Assembly (NCBI RefSeq): GCF_001468065.1
Contig: NZ_LNYZ01000013.1
Location: 489,118 to 553,117 of the forward strand
From: Legionella steigerwaltii
GTDB lineage: Bacteria; Pseudomonadota; Gammaproteobacteria; Legionellales; Legionellaceae
Direction of reading: 5' to 3'
DNA: 64,000 nt
Shown here: positions 44,576 to 54,411 of the stretch, piece after piece
How the letters are laid out: every line of letters begins with the position of its first letter
Numbering within the stretch: the stretch's first letter is position 1
Program-made: the position numbers and the translations under genes
The notes under the pieces: generated by a model
What the model saw: the letters and a program-made list of their open reading frames with translations, nothing else
Databases searched by the model: none
What the model was told of the DNA's origin: nothing

Positions 44576-46307
44576 ACAACGCCCCAGACCATCACACATA
44601 CTCGATTTACCTAATGTTCCTGAGGTATTAAGACGGATATTTGCAAACCGAGGAATCAAGGAATCTTGCCAATTAGATAAACAACTCCAAACATTACTGC
44701 CATTTGACAGCTTTAAAGGAATGAAAGAAGCATGCATGCGTTTAGAGAATGCTTTACGTGAACAGCATAGAATTTTGATTATTGGGGATTTTGATGCAGA
44801 CGGTGCAACCTCAACAGCGCTTGCCGTGAGCACCTTACGCATGATGGGAGCTCAATTTGTTGATTATTTAGTCCCTAATCGATTTGAATTTGGTTATGGT
44901 TTAACACCTCAAATAGTTGAAGTAGCCAGTAAATGGAAGCCAGCACTAATTATCACCGTAGATAACGGTATTGCCAGTGTTGAGGGTGTGGATAAAGCAA
45001 ATCAATTAGGTATCGATGTTTTAATTACTGATCATCATCTACCTGCGGATACTCTTCCTGATGCCTGTGCTATTGTGAATCCAAATCAGCGGGATTGTAA
45101 ATTTCCCAGTAAATCGATAGCCGGAGTTGGGGTTATCTTTTATGTTATGCTGGCTTTGCGTAGACATTTAGTGAACGCCAATTGGTTTCATGAGATGAAT
45201 ATTAGTGAACCCAATATGGCCAGTTTTTTGGATTTAGTTGCCTTAGGTACAGTAGCTGATGTAGTGGGTTTAGATCAGAATAACCGCATTATGGTAAATC
45301 AAGGTCTTGCTAGAATACGACAAGGACAGTGTCGTGTAGGAATTAAGGCCTTGATTGAAGTGTCTGGACGAGAGTATGCACGACTAAGAGAATCCGATTT
45401 AGGTTTTGCAATAGCACCAAGGCTCAATGCTGCTGGACGATTGGATGATATGGCTTTAGGTATAGAATGTTTAATTACTACAGATCAGCAGCAAGCTAGA
45501 AACTATTGTCAACAACTCGATGAGCTAAATGAAGAAAGAAAACAGATCGAAACAGAAATGAAAGAGCAGGCAATGCTCGCATTGGAAAAACTTACTCTCA
45601 GTGCGGAATACAATAACAATCATTTACCCATTGCTTTGTGCCTTTTTGATAAAACTTGGCATCAAGGGGTTATTGGAATTTTAGCAGGACGCGTGAAAGA
45701 ACGTTATCATCGGCCTGTCATTGCTTTTGCGGAAGTAAGTGAACAGGAATTAAAAGGATCTGCTCGTTCTGTCTCGGATTTAAATATCCGAGATGTATTG
45801 GCAGCAATAGATAAGGATCATCCAGGTCTTATCAATAAATTTGGTGGTCATGCTATGGCCGCAGGTTTGAGTATTCATCCAAGCGCTTTCAAAGCATTTA
45901 ATGAAGCATTAGTTCTCGAAGTGGGTAAGCACATTGATTTATCTCAATGCGAAGGGGAGGTGCTTACTGATGGTCCATTACAGCCTGAGGAATTTAGTAT
46001 TGAAATCGCTCAATTAATCCAGCAAGCAGGCCCATGGGGACAGCAATTTACTGAGCCTGTTTTTGACAATGTTTTTGAAGTGCTTGATCAACGGTTGGTG
46101 GGGAAAAATCACTTGAAAATGACATTGGCGACAACACAAGGTGATCAGCAGGTTGATGCGATTGCGTTCAATGTCGATTTAAAATCTTGGCCAAACCATA
46201 GAGTTAAATACATACATGCGGCTTATAAGTTGGATATTAATTTTTACCAGGGCCGGACTCGATTGCAACTGCTTATTCAAGTGATGAATGCTGTAAATAA
46301 AGAATAA
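44565..46307 (+). CDS. recJ: Single-stranded-DNA-specific exonuclease RecJ
   Basis: The protein has 580 residues. The DHH phosphoesterase motifs are IIGDFDADGATSTALAV, TVDNGIASVEGV, LITDHHLPADTLP and ALGTVADVVG; the DHHA1 part has HQGVIGILAGRVKE and KFGGHAMAAGLS. RecJ degrades ssDNA 5' to 3' in recombination and mismatch repair. The ATG overlaps the RpfE-like gene by 11 bases. A complete REP-like element follows the stop. Confidence 0.97.
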   Translation: MLIKQRPRPSHILDLPNVPEVLRRIFANRGIKESCQLDKQLQTLLPFDSFKGMKEACMRLENALREQHRILIIGDFDADGATSTALAVSTLRMMGAQFVDYLVPNRFEFGYGLTPQIVEVASKWKPALIITVDNGIASVEGVDKANQLGIDVLITDHHLPADTLPDACAIVNPNQRDCKFPSKSIAGVGVIFYVMLALRRHLVNANWFHEMNISEPNMASFLDLVALGTVADVVGLDQNNRIMVNQGLARIRQGQCRVGIKALIEVSGREYARLRESDLGFAIAPRLNAAGRLDDMALGIECLITTDQQQARNYCQQLDELNEERKQIETEMKEQAMLALEKLTLSAEYNNNHLPIALCLFDKTWHQGVIGILAGRVKERYHRPVIAFAEVSEQELKGSARSVSDLNIRDVLAAIDKDHPGLINKFGGHAMAAGLSIHPSAFKAFNEALVLEVGKHIDLSQCEGEVLTDGPLQPEEFSIEIAQLIQQAGPWGQQFTEPVFDNVFEVLDQRLVGKNHLKMTLATTQGDQQVDAIAFNVDLKSWPNHRVKYIHAAYKLDINFYQGRTRLQLLIQVMNAVNKE

Positions 46308-46324
46308 TCTTATTTTCAGTGCCT

Positions 46325-46405
46325 TGTAGCCTGGGTGCAGCGCAGCGGAACCCGGGTTTTAATAACTCCAGATCCCGGGTTCCGCTGCGCTGCACCCAGG
46401 CTACA
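46325..46405. repeat. REP-like palindromic element, copy E (complete, perfect arms)
   Basis: The 32-base arms 46325-46356 and 46374-46405 are perfect inverted copies with a 17-base loop. The outer end is TGTAGCCTGGGTGCAGC, the core is GCAGCGCAGCGG and the inner end is AACCCGGG. It lies 18 bases after recJ and ends 71 bases before dusA. Confidence 0.93.
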
Positions 46406-46476
46406 TTTTTAGTTATATTTTTACACAAAATTTTTAATTTCGGTTATAATCAACACTTTTTAACTGAATAACAATA

Positions 46477-47463
46477 GTGACAAATACTCTGCTTTCTCCT
46501 TTGTCTATTGCTCCGATGATTGATTGGACCTACAGTCACTTCCGAGTTTTTATGCGTATTTTGGCTCCTCATGCACTTTTGTATACTGAAATGCAAACTA
46601 CTGGAGCAATACAAAACAATCCTGTGCGCTCTTTACAATTTAATGTAAAAGAACATCCAATAGCACTTCAGCTGGGTGGTTCGGACCCTGATGCATTAGC
46701 GCAATGCGCTCAACGCGCTGAGCAAGAAGGATATGATGAAGTGAATATCAATCTTGGTTGTCCTAGTGATAAAGTTCAGGCCGGACGTTTTGGTGCTTGC
46801 TTGATGAAGGAGCCCAAACACGTTGTTGATTGTATTCATGCTATGCGGCAAGCAGTTAGTATTCCTGTTACAGCCAAAACCAGAATAGGTATCGATCATC
46901 AAGACAGCTATGAGTTTTTTAGTGATTTTGCTCATCAATTAGTTGAGGCAGGGGCACAAAAGATTATTGTTCATGCGCGTAAGGCTTGGTTAAATGGTTT
47001 AAATCCCAAACAAAATCGAACCATTCCACCGGTTAACTATGATTATGTTTATCGACTTAAAAAGGAAATTCCTGAAATTCCTGTGGTAATCAATGGTAAT
47101 ATTTTGAATATAAAAGAAATTAAGGAACATCTTCAAGGTGTCGAAGGGGTGATGCTTGGACGCTTGGCATGTGATAATCCTTTTCAAATAGCGACGATAC
47201 ATCAAGCGCTTTATCCAAAGAATCAAAAGACTACTCGAAGCCAAGTATTTAATCACTATTTGGATTATTTGCTTGAAGAATCCAGCAAAGGTGTTTCCCT
47301 TAGTTTGCTGATGAAACCCATATTCAATCTGGTTTTTGGTTTACCTGGCGCCAGCCAATGGAAAAAAAAGCTGATGCTGATTTTGCAAACTAAAAACTTA
47401 TCTTTGTTTCAAGAATTAAGTGAGTACCTTCAAAATATTGAATTGCACGCAGAGATTTGTTAA
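46477..47463 (+). CDS. dusA: tRNA-dihydrouridine(20/20a) synthase
   Basis: The protein has 328 residues and is an FMN-dependent reductase of U20/U20a in tRNA D-loops. LSIAPMIDWTYSHFRVFMR, EMQTTGAIQNN, PIALQLGGSDPDALA, VNINLGCPSDKVQAGRFGACLM (catalytic Cys) and RKAWLNGLNPKQNR are all DusA features, the last with the family's GLSPKENR-like motif. The start is GTG with no good ribosome site. No nearby alternative improves this. Confidence 0.94.
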   Translation: MTNTLLSPLSIAPMIDWTYSHFRVFMRILAPHALLYTEMQTTGAIQNNPVRSLQFNVKEHPIALQLGGSDPDALAQCAQRAEQEGYDEVNINLGCPSDKVQAGRFGACLMKEPKHVVDCIHAMRQAVSIPVTAKTRIGIDHQDSYEFFSDFAHQLVEAGAQKIIVHARKAWLNGLNPKQNRTIPPVNYDYVYRLKKEIPEIPVVINGNILNIKEIKEHLQGVEGVMLGRLACDNPFQIATIHQALYPKNQKTTRSQVFNHYLDYLLEESSKGVSLSLLMKPIFNLVFGLPGASQWKKKLMLILQTKNLSLFQELSEYLQNIELHAEIC

Positions 47464-47799
47464 GAATCCAATTTTATTTTTTATGACAGTGGAACACCAT
47501 TCCTTTCTAACTCCTTCGAGTCGCAGCTAGTTCGTGCGCTTAGACCACTTTTGGGGGCGTGATTTCTTAGTAAGAGATATTCTGATATGTACGTCACTTA
47601 GCGAGTAAAATATTGTATACTATGAAAAGAAATTGCGGAAAATAATATTTTACTTATCTGTTTGTCAGAAAACTGTTCTTTTTACTATGTTTAAACCATG
47701 AAGATGCACTTAAATTAGAAGGTATTCATAGTATTTTCCCCCAAATTTTAGTACATTAACCAATTTGTTATTTGAAATATCCAGAGGATTATTTAGGCC
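47464..47799 (+). promoter_or_regulatory. secA upstream region with inverted repeat
   Basis: This 336-base gap has no secM-like ORF. A perfect 11-base inverted repeat, AGTAAAATATT at 47604-47614 and AATATTTTACT at 47644-47654, flanks 29 bases that include a TATACT hexamer. This could be an operator over the secA promoter. A ribosome site (CCAGAGGA) precedes the ATG at 47800. The remaining bases show nothing I can name. Confidence 0.4.
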
Positions 47800-50493
47800 A
47801 TGCTGAATACGTTGATTAAGAAAATGTTTGGAAGCCGAAATGAGCGTACATTGCGGCGTATGGAAAAGGCGGTGATGGCAATTAATGCGTTTGAGTCACA
47901 AATGCAAGCACTAACTGATGCTGAATTAGCCGCAAAAACCCAGCATTTTAAAGCACGTTTTGCAGAGGGAGAAACTCTTGATGAACTATTAGCAGAGGCT
48001 TTTGCTACGGTAAGAGAGGTATCTGTACGCACTTTAGGTCTTCGCCATTTTGATGTGCAATTAATTGGTGGAATGGTATTGCATGAAGGCAATATTGCTG
48101 AAATGCGAACAGGGGAAGGTAAAACATTAGTAGCTACTTTACCCGCCTATTTGAATGCAATTACCGGACGTGGTGTACATGTTGTTACAGTAAATGATTA
48201 TCTTGCTAAACGTGACAGCCAATGGATGAAGCCCATATTTGAGTTTTTAGGGTTAACTGTGGGTGTTATTTTCCCTGATATGTCACATCCTGAAAAACAA
48301 GAAGCTTATCGTTGTGATATTGTATACGGAACAAACAACGAATATGGTTTTGATTATTTGCGCGATAATATGGCATTTAGTCTCGAAGATAAAGTACAAA
48401 GAGAGTTAAACTTTGCCATAGTAGATGAGGTCGACTCAATTCTCATCGATGAAGCGCGGACCCCTCTGATTATCTCAGGTGCAGCTGAAGACAGTTCTGA
48501 ACTTTATATTAAAATTAATACATTGATTCCCCATTTGAAAAAGCAAGAAGAAGAGGGTGGAGAAGGGGATTATACTGTTGATGAAAAACAAAAGCAGGCG
48601 CATCTTACTGATGCAGGCCATCAACATATTGAAGAATTATTAGTTAAGGCAAAACTTCTGGACCATGGTGAGAGTTTGTATCATGCCAGTAATATCATGT
48701 TAATGCATCATGTCAATGCCGCATTAAAAGCCCATGCTATGTTTCATCGAGATGTGGATTATATCGTTAAGGATGGACAGGTTATCATCGTTGATGAACA
48801 TACTGGTCGAACAATGCCTGGTCGAAGATGGTCTGAGGGATTACATCAGGCTGTTGAAGCTAAAGAAGGTACTTCTATTCAAAATGAAAACCAAACCCTT
48901 GCTTCAATTACATTCCAGAATTTTTTCCGTATGTATAATAAATTATCGGGAATGACTGGAACAGCCGATACAGAAGCATATGAGTTGCAACAAATTTATA
49001 ATCTCGATGTGGTTGTAATTCCAACAAATAAACCTATGGTACGCAAAGATGAGTCTGACTTGGTTTATTTAACGCAAAAAGATAAATTTGAGGCGGTTAT
49101 AGAAGATATCCGCGGTTGTATTGCACGTAAACAGCCGGTTCTTGTAGGTACTGTTTCGATCGAAGCGTCTGAATTTTTAAGTCAGCTTCTTAAAAAAGAA
49201 AATATTAAGCATCAAGTACTTAATGCTAAGTTCCATGAAAAGGAAGCACAAATTATTGCTGAAGCAGGTCGTCCTGGTACGGTAACTATCGCTACCAACA
49301 TGGCTGGTCGAGGAACAGATATTGTGCTAGGCGGAAGTTTGGCTGCAGATTTGGCACAATTGCCTGAAACTGCGAGTACTGAAGAAATAGAAGCTGTAAA
49401 AAAATTGTGGCAAAAACGCCATGATGAAGTACTTGCTGCGGGCGGACTAAGAATTATAGGTTCGGAGCGTCATGAGTCACGACGCATTGATAATCAGTTG
49501 CGGGGCCGCTCAGGTCGTCAAGGTGATGTGGGAAGCAGTCGATTTTACCTGTCGCTTGAAGATAATTTGATGCGAATATTTGCTTCAGAGCGTGTCGCAT
49601 CGATGATGCGTCGTTTAGGAATGAAACCTGGTGAGCCGATTGAGCATAGCTTGGTTACGAAAGCAATTGAGAACGCACAGCGTAAGCTGGAAGGTCATCA
49701 TTTTGATGTCAGAAAGCAACTGTTAGATTATGACAATGTTGCTAATGACCAAAGACAAGTCATTTACACTCAACGTGCCTCAATCATGGAAATGACGGAC
49801 ACTGAGGAAATGATAAATATGATGAGAGAGGAAGTTATCTCAAATCTTGTTGATACTTATGTTCCTCCGCAAAGCTTAGAAGATCAATGGGATCCAAAAG
49901 CTTTAAGTGACGTCCTAATGGATGAATTCAAACTTAAAGCACCTGTACTTGAGTGGATTGAAGAAGATCATCATATTCAACCAGAGCAAATTAGAGAAAA
50001 AATTCTTGATCTTGCTGCACAGAAGTATGCTGCAAAAGTAAATCAGGCTGGCAGAGCTACAATGTCACAATTTGAAAAGTCTGTGATTTTACAAACATTG
50101 GATAATCAATGGCGTGAACATTTGGCTGTAATGGATCAATTGCGTCAAGGTATTCATTTACGAGGTTACGCACAAAAGGATCCAAAACAAGAGTATAAGA
50201 AGGAAGCATTTGCGCTGTTTACTACGATGCTTGATAATTTAAAGTATGATGTAATTCGTTTAATTTCTTCAGTTGAAATTCAAACTGAAGAAGACGTTAA
50301 TGCAGTTGAGGAACAACGACGTGCTGAGCAAGTAAGCAAGATGAACTTACAACATGGCAATTATGCTGATGAAAATGAAGAAGAGGCTCAACCCCAAACA
50401 TATAGGCGACAAGAAAAGAAGGTGGGTCGAAATGATCCTTGTCCATGTGGTTCGGGTAAAAAATATAAATCTTGCCATGGAAGCCTGGCGTGA
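47800..50493 (+). CDS. secA: Preprotein translocase ATPase SecA
   Basis: The protein has 897 residues, a standard SecA length. It has Walker [20 protein letters not shown], the DEVD motif in [50 protein letters not shown] and the C-terminal zinc site [14 protein letters not shown] that binds SecB and lipid. SecA drives post-translational export through SecYEG. The stop overlaps the mutT GTG start (GTGA). Confidence 0.98.
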   Translation: MLNTLIKKMFGSRNERTLRRMEKAVMAINAFESQMQALTDAELAAKTQHFKARFAEGETLDELLAEAFATVREVSVRTLGLRHFDVQLIGGMVLHEGNIAEMRTGEGKTLVATLPAYLNAITGRGVHVVTVNDYLAKRDSQWMKPIFEFLGLTVGVIFPDMSHPEKQEAYRCDIVYGTNNEYGFDYLRDNMAFSLEDKVQRELNFAIVDEVDSILIDEARTPLIISGAAEDSSELYIKINTLIPHLKKQEEEGGEGDYTVDEKQKQAHLTDAGHQHIEELLVKAKLLDHGESLYHASNIMLMHHVNAALKAHAMFHRDVDYIVKDGQVIIVDEHTGRTMPGRRWSEGLHQAVEAKEGTSIQNENQTLASITFQNFFRMYNKLSGMTGTADTEAYELQQIYNLDVVVIPTNKPMVRKDESDLVYLTQKDKFEAVIEDIRGCIARKQPVLVGTVSIEASEFLSQLLKKENIKHQVLNAKFHEKEAQIIAEAGRPGTVTIATNMAGRGTDIVLGGSLAADLAQLPETASTEEIEAVKKLWQKRHDEVLAAGGLRIIGSERHESRRIDNQLRGRSGRQGDVGSSRFYLSLEDNLMRIFASERVASMMRRLGMKPGEPIEHSLVTKAIENAQRKLEGHHFDVRKQLLDYDNVANDQRQVIYTQRASIMEMTDTEEMINMMREEVISNLVDTYVPPQSLEDQWDPKALSDVLMDEFKLKAPVLEWIEEDHHIQPEQIREKILDLAAQKYAAKVNQAGRATMSQFEKSVILQTLDNQWREHLAVMDQLRQGIHLRGYAQKDPKQEYKKEAFALFTTMLDNLKYDVIRLISSVEIQTEEDVNAVEEQRRAEQVSKMNLQHGNYADENEEEAQPQTYRRQEKKVGRNDPCPCGSGKKYKSCHGSLA

Positions 50494-50900
50494 ACATCAC
50501 AGTTGCCGTAGCGGTCATAGTTGATGAAGAGCAACGAATCTTAATAACCCAACGTCCTTTTCACGTACCCCACGGAGGATGTTGGGAATTTCCCGGAGGG
50601 AAATTGGAGGCAGAAGAGTCATCATCATCTGCATTAATTCGAGAAGTAAAAGAAGAAGTTGGTTTAGAAGTTCATCAATACCAGTTATTGGGCGAAGTAA
50701 ATCATCATTATCCGGATAAAGCAGTAAACTTAATTATTTTTCTTATCAATCAATTTTCCGGGATGCCTGCATGTTTGGAAGGACAATTGGCCATGAAATG
50801 GGTTTATCAACACGAATTAAATCCGGAACATTTCCCTGAAGCAAATCACGAAGTAATTTCAATGGTAAATGATTACTTTGGTAGCCTGGGTGCAGCGTAG
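50490..50900 (+). CDS. mutT: 8-oxo-dGTP diphosphatase (MutT-type NUDIX)
   Basis: The protein has 136 residues from the GTG at 50490, which overlaps the secA stop by four bases. The NUDIX box is complete ([18 protein letters not shown] followed by KEEVGL), and [16 protein letters not shown] before it is MutT-like. secA-mutT adjacency is widespread. The last seven codons, including the stop (GSLGAA then TAG), are read from the left arm of a REP-like repeat, so the native C-terminus has been replaced or extended. A TTG start at 50472 would lie inside secA. Confidence 0.92.
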   Translation: MNITVAVAVIVDEEQRILITQRPFHVPHGGCWEFPGGKLEAEESSSSALIREVKEEVGLEVHQYQLLGEVNHHYPDKAVNLIIFLINQFSGMPACLEGQLAMKWVYQHELNPEHFPEANHEVISMVNDYFGSLGAA

Positions 50901-50967
50901 CGAAACCCGGGTATAAATCTCCAAGTTTCCCCGGATTTCTTTACATTGCACCCAGGCGACAGCTACA
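50880..50967. repeat. REP-like element, copy F (decayed, overlaps mutT end)
   Basis: The left arm 50880-50911 matches the family (GTAGCCTGGGTGCAGCGTAG, AACCCGGG). The right side is worn: TTGCACCCAGGCGAC, then AGCTACA displaced by an insertion, with the core changed. It spans the convergent gap between mutT and the EEP gene and provides the mutT stop codon. Confidence 0.8.
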
Positions 50968-50973
50968 AATTCC

Positions 50974-51702
50974 CTAATTAAAATCAAGATACAATGGCGC
51001 ATGATCAGAAACTTCATCATTCATCACAATGAATTGATTCACGACAATATCCGGTGAAGTCAGGATATAATCCGCGTATTTCTCATTTTTTTTATAATAA
51101 CGAGTTCTTGTTGAGTTGATGTTATTCATTGTAATTAAATTATTCATTCCTTGTTCAATTATATGCATACTTTCCGTATCGGGTCTTAAGTTAAAATCAC
51201 CACATAATATTTTAGGGGTATTGATGGTATCCATAAAATGCCGAATACGGCATGACTGATTGATTCGCTCTGGGGTATCTTTTTTACCTTGCCCATTCCA
51301 TAGTCCATGCACATTAAGAATAGAATAAATTTTTTTATTAATTTCACATTCGACCCATTGCAAATTTCTAGGATGATTTAATCCTATTCCTGGGTAATGC
51401 TGTTTTTGATGAATGTTTATATCTCCTTCCCCTAAGATATCAATATTATTTTTCAATAACATCGCAATTCCATAAACATTTTCGACAGCAGGTTTAAAAA
51501 TGGCAAAATGATTAGGGAGGAGCTGTTGTAGATCTGCAAAAATATTTAAGCTAAGTTCTCTATCTTCTTCTGTTACAGTTCTGTGGGCGTTGTAATAAAC
51601 TTCTTGTAGACAAAATATATCAATATCACGATGCTCACTGATAAATTTTAATAAGGGATCTCTTATATGGCCTCCCCATAAATTTAAAGTAATTAATTTC
51701 AT
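50974..51702 (-). CDS. Endonuclease/exonuclease/phosphatase (EEP) family protein
   Basis: The protein has 242 residues. The EEP fold residues are visible: LITLNLWGG, IFCLQEVYYNA (metal Glu), LCGDFNLRPDTESM (Asp-Asn pair) and VSDHAPLYLDF (catalytic His). Family members hydrolyse phosphodiesters of DNA, phosphoinositides or nucleotides. The short size and lack of a signal peptide point to a cytoplasmic enzyme, but the substrate cannot be told. It lies 76 bases downstream of coaE on the same strand. Confidence 0.82.
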   Translation of the reverse strand: MKLITLNLWGGHIRDPLLKFISEHRDIDIFCLQEVYYNAHRTVTEEDRELSLNIFADLQQLLPNHFAIFKPAVENVYGIAMLLKNNIDILGEGDINIHQKQHYPGIGLNHPRNLQWVECEINKKIYSILNVHGLWNGQGKKDTPERINQSCRIRHFMDTINTPKILCGDFNLRPDTESMHIIEQGMNNLITMNNINSTRTRYYKKNEKYADYILTSPDIVVNQFIVMNDEVSDHAPLYLDFN

Positions 51703-51778
51703 TTATTACTGAGTCCCTTGTGTTCGTTATAACTATATTTTTTACTTACAGCCAATTTTGACAAGCGGTAAATATCTA

Positions 51779-52381
51779 TTACACATTCTTAGACTCCTGA
51801 AGATATCTATAATGTAAATCGTTTACCCTCTTTGTTAACTGTTCGATCCCCATATTATTAACAATCTTATCATCTGCATTTTCTAAGCGTTTATTGATAT
51901 CGGGTTGAGTTGATAAAATAGCCTGAGCTTGTTCTTTACTGGATTGATCTCGCTGCATTAATCGTGATATTTGAGTTTCTTTTGGCGCACATACAAGTAA
52001 AGTTCGATTGATATAAGGATAAGTTTGTTTCGTAATAAGCAGTGGTATTTCAATGATACAATAAGGTGTGATGCATGCATCAACACGTTTTTTTATCTCT
52101 TGACGGATAAGAGGATGTAAGAGTTGTTCAAGCCACTCCCGTTCTTTATGGTCAGAAAATATGATTTCTCTTAGTTTGCTACGATCCAATTCGTCATCTT
52201 CTTTAAGAACCCTACGACCATAATGCTCAAGGATTTTACTGTATGCGGCTTTGTTTTTTTGGGTCAGTTCTCTTGATATTTTATCAGCATGAATTACTTC
52301 AATACCTAATTTGGAAAAGAGTTCAGCAACAGTAGTTTTCCCACTCGCTATATCACCTGTTAATCCAACACAATAAACCAT
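51779..52381 (-). CDS. coaE: Dephospho-CoA kinase
   Basis: The protein has 200 residues. CoaE phosphorylates dephospho-CoA, the last step of CoA synthesis. The P-loop is GLTGDIASGKTTVAELF, with HADKISRELT, LLHPLIRQEI and IEIPLLI as family motifs. I chose MVYCVGLTG at 52381, as CoaE proteins begin just before the P-loop; ATG 52396 adds five residues. The chosen start lies four bases after the stop of the repeat-protein gene. In many gammaproteobacteria coaE follows pilD, which is not seen here. Confidence 0.93.
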   Translation of the reverse strand: MVYCVGLTGDIASGKTTVAELFSKLGIEVIHADKISRELTQKNKAAYSKILEHYGRRVLKEDDELDRSKLREIIFSDHKEREWLEQLLHPLIRQEIKKRVDACITPYCIIEIPLLITKQTYPYINRTLLVCAPKETQISRLMQRDQSSKEQAQAILSTQPDINKRLENADDKIVNNMGIEQLTKRVNDLHYRYLQESKNV

Positions 52382-52385
52382 ACTT

Positions 52386-52823
52386 TTATATCTCATTTTT
52401 ATTAACGCATGTTACCAAATTGATAAAGCAAGTATAGGGCACAGGGCTTTTCTGTTTGCAATATGCTAAAGCAGCTAATGCAGCATCCTCACGAAACGGA
52501 TAAAGATTACTTCTCCATCGTAATGCTTCCCTATCAAAAGCAGTGCATCGCCACATAGGCATAACATTTACGCCATTAATGAATCGTATGCAGTTGGCCT
52601 TAGACGTTTTGCAAGTAGCAGGCGCCTGGCTATTTTTTTTACACTCGGCATAAGAAAGAGTTAAAGCAATTTTTTGGAAAATGTTTTGTGCAGACCATTT
52701 TGTATGAGAGGCATCTTGAGTGGAACATTCCCAATAATTACCTTCGGTGTTTATTGGTTCAGCAAAACTTGGAACTGAGATACCTAGAACAAGCAAAAAA
52801 TAACATCCTATGTACTTATTCAT
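52386..52823 (-). CDS. Secreted protein with two internal repeats, unknown function
   Basis: The protein has 145 residues from MNKYIGCYF. It has a signal peptide (cut near SFA-EP, about residue 21) and two related halves. The first runs from YWECSTQD to SKANC; the second runs from MWRCTAFD to LVTC. Both share WxC, a central W, an A...A..CK block (AECKKNSQAPATC and AYCKQKSPVPYTC) and a closing Cys, giving three cysteines per unit. This suggests a duplicated disulfide-stabilised periplasmic module. I do not know the family. GGGAG precedes the start, which overlaps the EAL gene by eight bases. Confidence 0.75.
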   Translation of the reverse strand: MNKYIGCYFLLVLGISVPSFAEPINTEGNYWECSTQDASHTKWSAQNIFQKIALTLSYAECKKNSQAPATCKTSKANCIRFINGVNVMPMWRCTAFDREALRWRSNLYPFREDAALAALAYCKQKSPVPYTCFINLVTCVNKNEI

Positions 52824-54408
52824 TTTTTTCTCCCTGAAGCAGTTCAATTAATTGTTCCACATGCAACGCTTTTGAAAAATACCAGCCTTGAAGGAATCGA
52901 ACCTCGTTTTGTAATAAATAGTTTAGCTGCTCTTTCGTTTCTACACCTTCTGCAATAATAGTTAAATTAATTTTTTTTGCTAAATGAATTATTGCATCAT
53001 TTAGAGTTTCTGCAATGGCTTTAGTACCTATCGCATGGATGAATAATTTGTCAATTTTCAGATAATTAAAAGGATAATATTGCAAATAACTGATGCTTGA
53101 ATGTCCTGTTCCATAATCGTCTATAGCCAATGAATAACCGATTTTTCTAAGTTCTTTCATTCTGTTGATGTAAATTTGATCATTCATATCGAGTAAATAA
53201 CGTTCCGTTACCTCCAATAATATTTGTTTGGGTGAAATTGAATAATGCTTCACAAGTTTATAGAACTCAGAAAAAAATTGATTATCAGTAAAATGCATCG
53301 CACAAATATTAAATGATAAATAGAAAGTTGGTTGAGTAGTTAAGATTTTTTTAGCTTCTTTAAATGCTATCTCAATAATCTGTAACGTTATTGGGACAAT
53401 TAATCCTGTATTTTCAGCTTCTTCTATAAAAAGATCAGGCATTATAATTTCATCATAATTGTCCTGCCATCTTAATAGAACTTCTGCGCCAGAGTAGGTA
53501 CCGCATTTTGCATCAAATAATGGCTGATAAACAGGATAAAATTGTCTACTTCGAAGAGCCTTCTTTATTGCCCCATGCAAAGAATAATGTTTGTTAAAAA
53601 TGTTCTTAATTACAAAATATAAGAAAATTGAAAGTACTAAAACATCGAGACCAAGCAAAATTTGGTTATACCATAGATTATTCATTATTACTTGGTTAGG
53701 CTCAGTAACTATAAGTAAGATTCCATTAAGACTAGATAGTTTTGCTGTAGCAAATATTCTTTCTGATGCAAAAGATGAGTCAAAAGATAATTTAGTTATC
53801 CATGTGTTGTCATTTATTTTTCCCACTTGGATAATTTCTTTTTTTTGATTCGCGTCATATAACGTCACTGTCCGTGAAATATTGTCTGGAATATTCAAGA
53901 TATTTTCCAGAACTGAGGACATAATTACTATTTCCGCCTGATAATTACCTATTTTTTTTTGTATTGCATAAATTGGATGATTAAATATAGGTGTTTTTAA
54001 TGGTCCAATAATCGTTTGATGTAGACCATGATTTAAGAGGAAGGCCTGATTGCTAGGTAATGTAGAACATATAATTTGGTGTTTTTGATCACGAATTGCT
54101 AGCCCAGAGATTTGTGGGTGATTTATGATGATATGTTGCAGATAAGGAATAAAATCATCGGCACACGTTAGATTGTTCTTTTGATATGACGGAATTTGAT
54201 TCAAACCTTGAACAATATTATTTATAAATCGATCAACCTTATGTTCTAGTTTATTACTTACTTCCATAACCAAAGTAAAAGAATTTTTGACGCTATTATG
54301 CCAATTGATATAAGAAAAGACTAAAAGCAAAAAAAAGGTAAAAAATATCCAGAATAATTTGAATCGCTTGTAGACAAAAAATGTCAGATTTCTGAATATT
54401 TTTCGCAT
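52816..54408 (-). CDS. c-di-GMP phosphodiesterase: CSS-motif sensor plus EAL domain
   Basis: The protein has 530 residues. A membrane helix (about 18-36), a periplasmic region (about 37-235) with a CSS-like motif (IICSTLPS), a second helix, then an EAL domain at about 285-525. The EAL core reads FYPVYQPLFDAKCG, GAEVLLRW, SFNICAMHF, LEVTERYLL, AIDDYGTGHSSISYL, LKIDKLFI, AEGVETKEQ and LQGWYFSKAL. The metal- and substrate-binding residues look intact (EVL for EAL), so hydrolysis of c-di-GMP is likely. CSS-EAL proteins sense periplasmic redox state in E. coli. The start lies three bases after the bioA stop. Confidence 0.9.
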   Translation of the reverse strand: MRKIFRNLTFFVYKRFKLFWIFFTFFLLLVFSYINWHNSVKNSFTLVMEVSNKLEHKVDRFINNIVQGLNQIPSYQKNNLTCADDFIPYLQHIIINHPQISGLAIRDQKHQIICSTLPSNQAFLLNHGLHQTIIGPLKTPIFNHPIYAIQKKIGNYQAEIVIMSSVLENILNIPDNISRTVTLYDANQKKEIIQVGKINDNTWITKLSFDSSFASERIFATAKLSSLNGILLIVTEPNQVIMNNLWYNQILLGLDVLVLSIFLYFVIKNIFNKHYSLHGAIKKALRSRQFYPVYQPLFDAKCGTYSGAEVLLRWQDNYDEIIMPDLFIEEAENTGLIVPITLQIIEIAFKEAKKILTTQPTFYLSFNICAMHFTDNQFFSEFYKLVKHYSISPKQILLEVTERYLLDMNDQIYINRMKELRKIGYSLAIDDYGTGHSSISYLQYYPFNYLKIDKLFIHAIGTKAIAETLNDAIIHLAKKINLTIIAEGVETKEQLNYLLQNEVRFLQGWYFSKALHVEQLIELLQGEKNE

Positions 54409-54411
54409 AAT

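Noticed and set aside
47464-47799. A secM-type leader peptide gene before secA
   Set aside because: No ORF with a signal peptide and arrest motif is found. The only short frame (ATG at 47622, seven codons) has no ribosome site.
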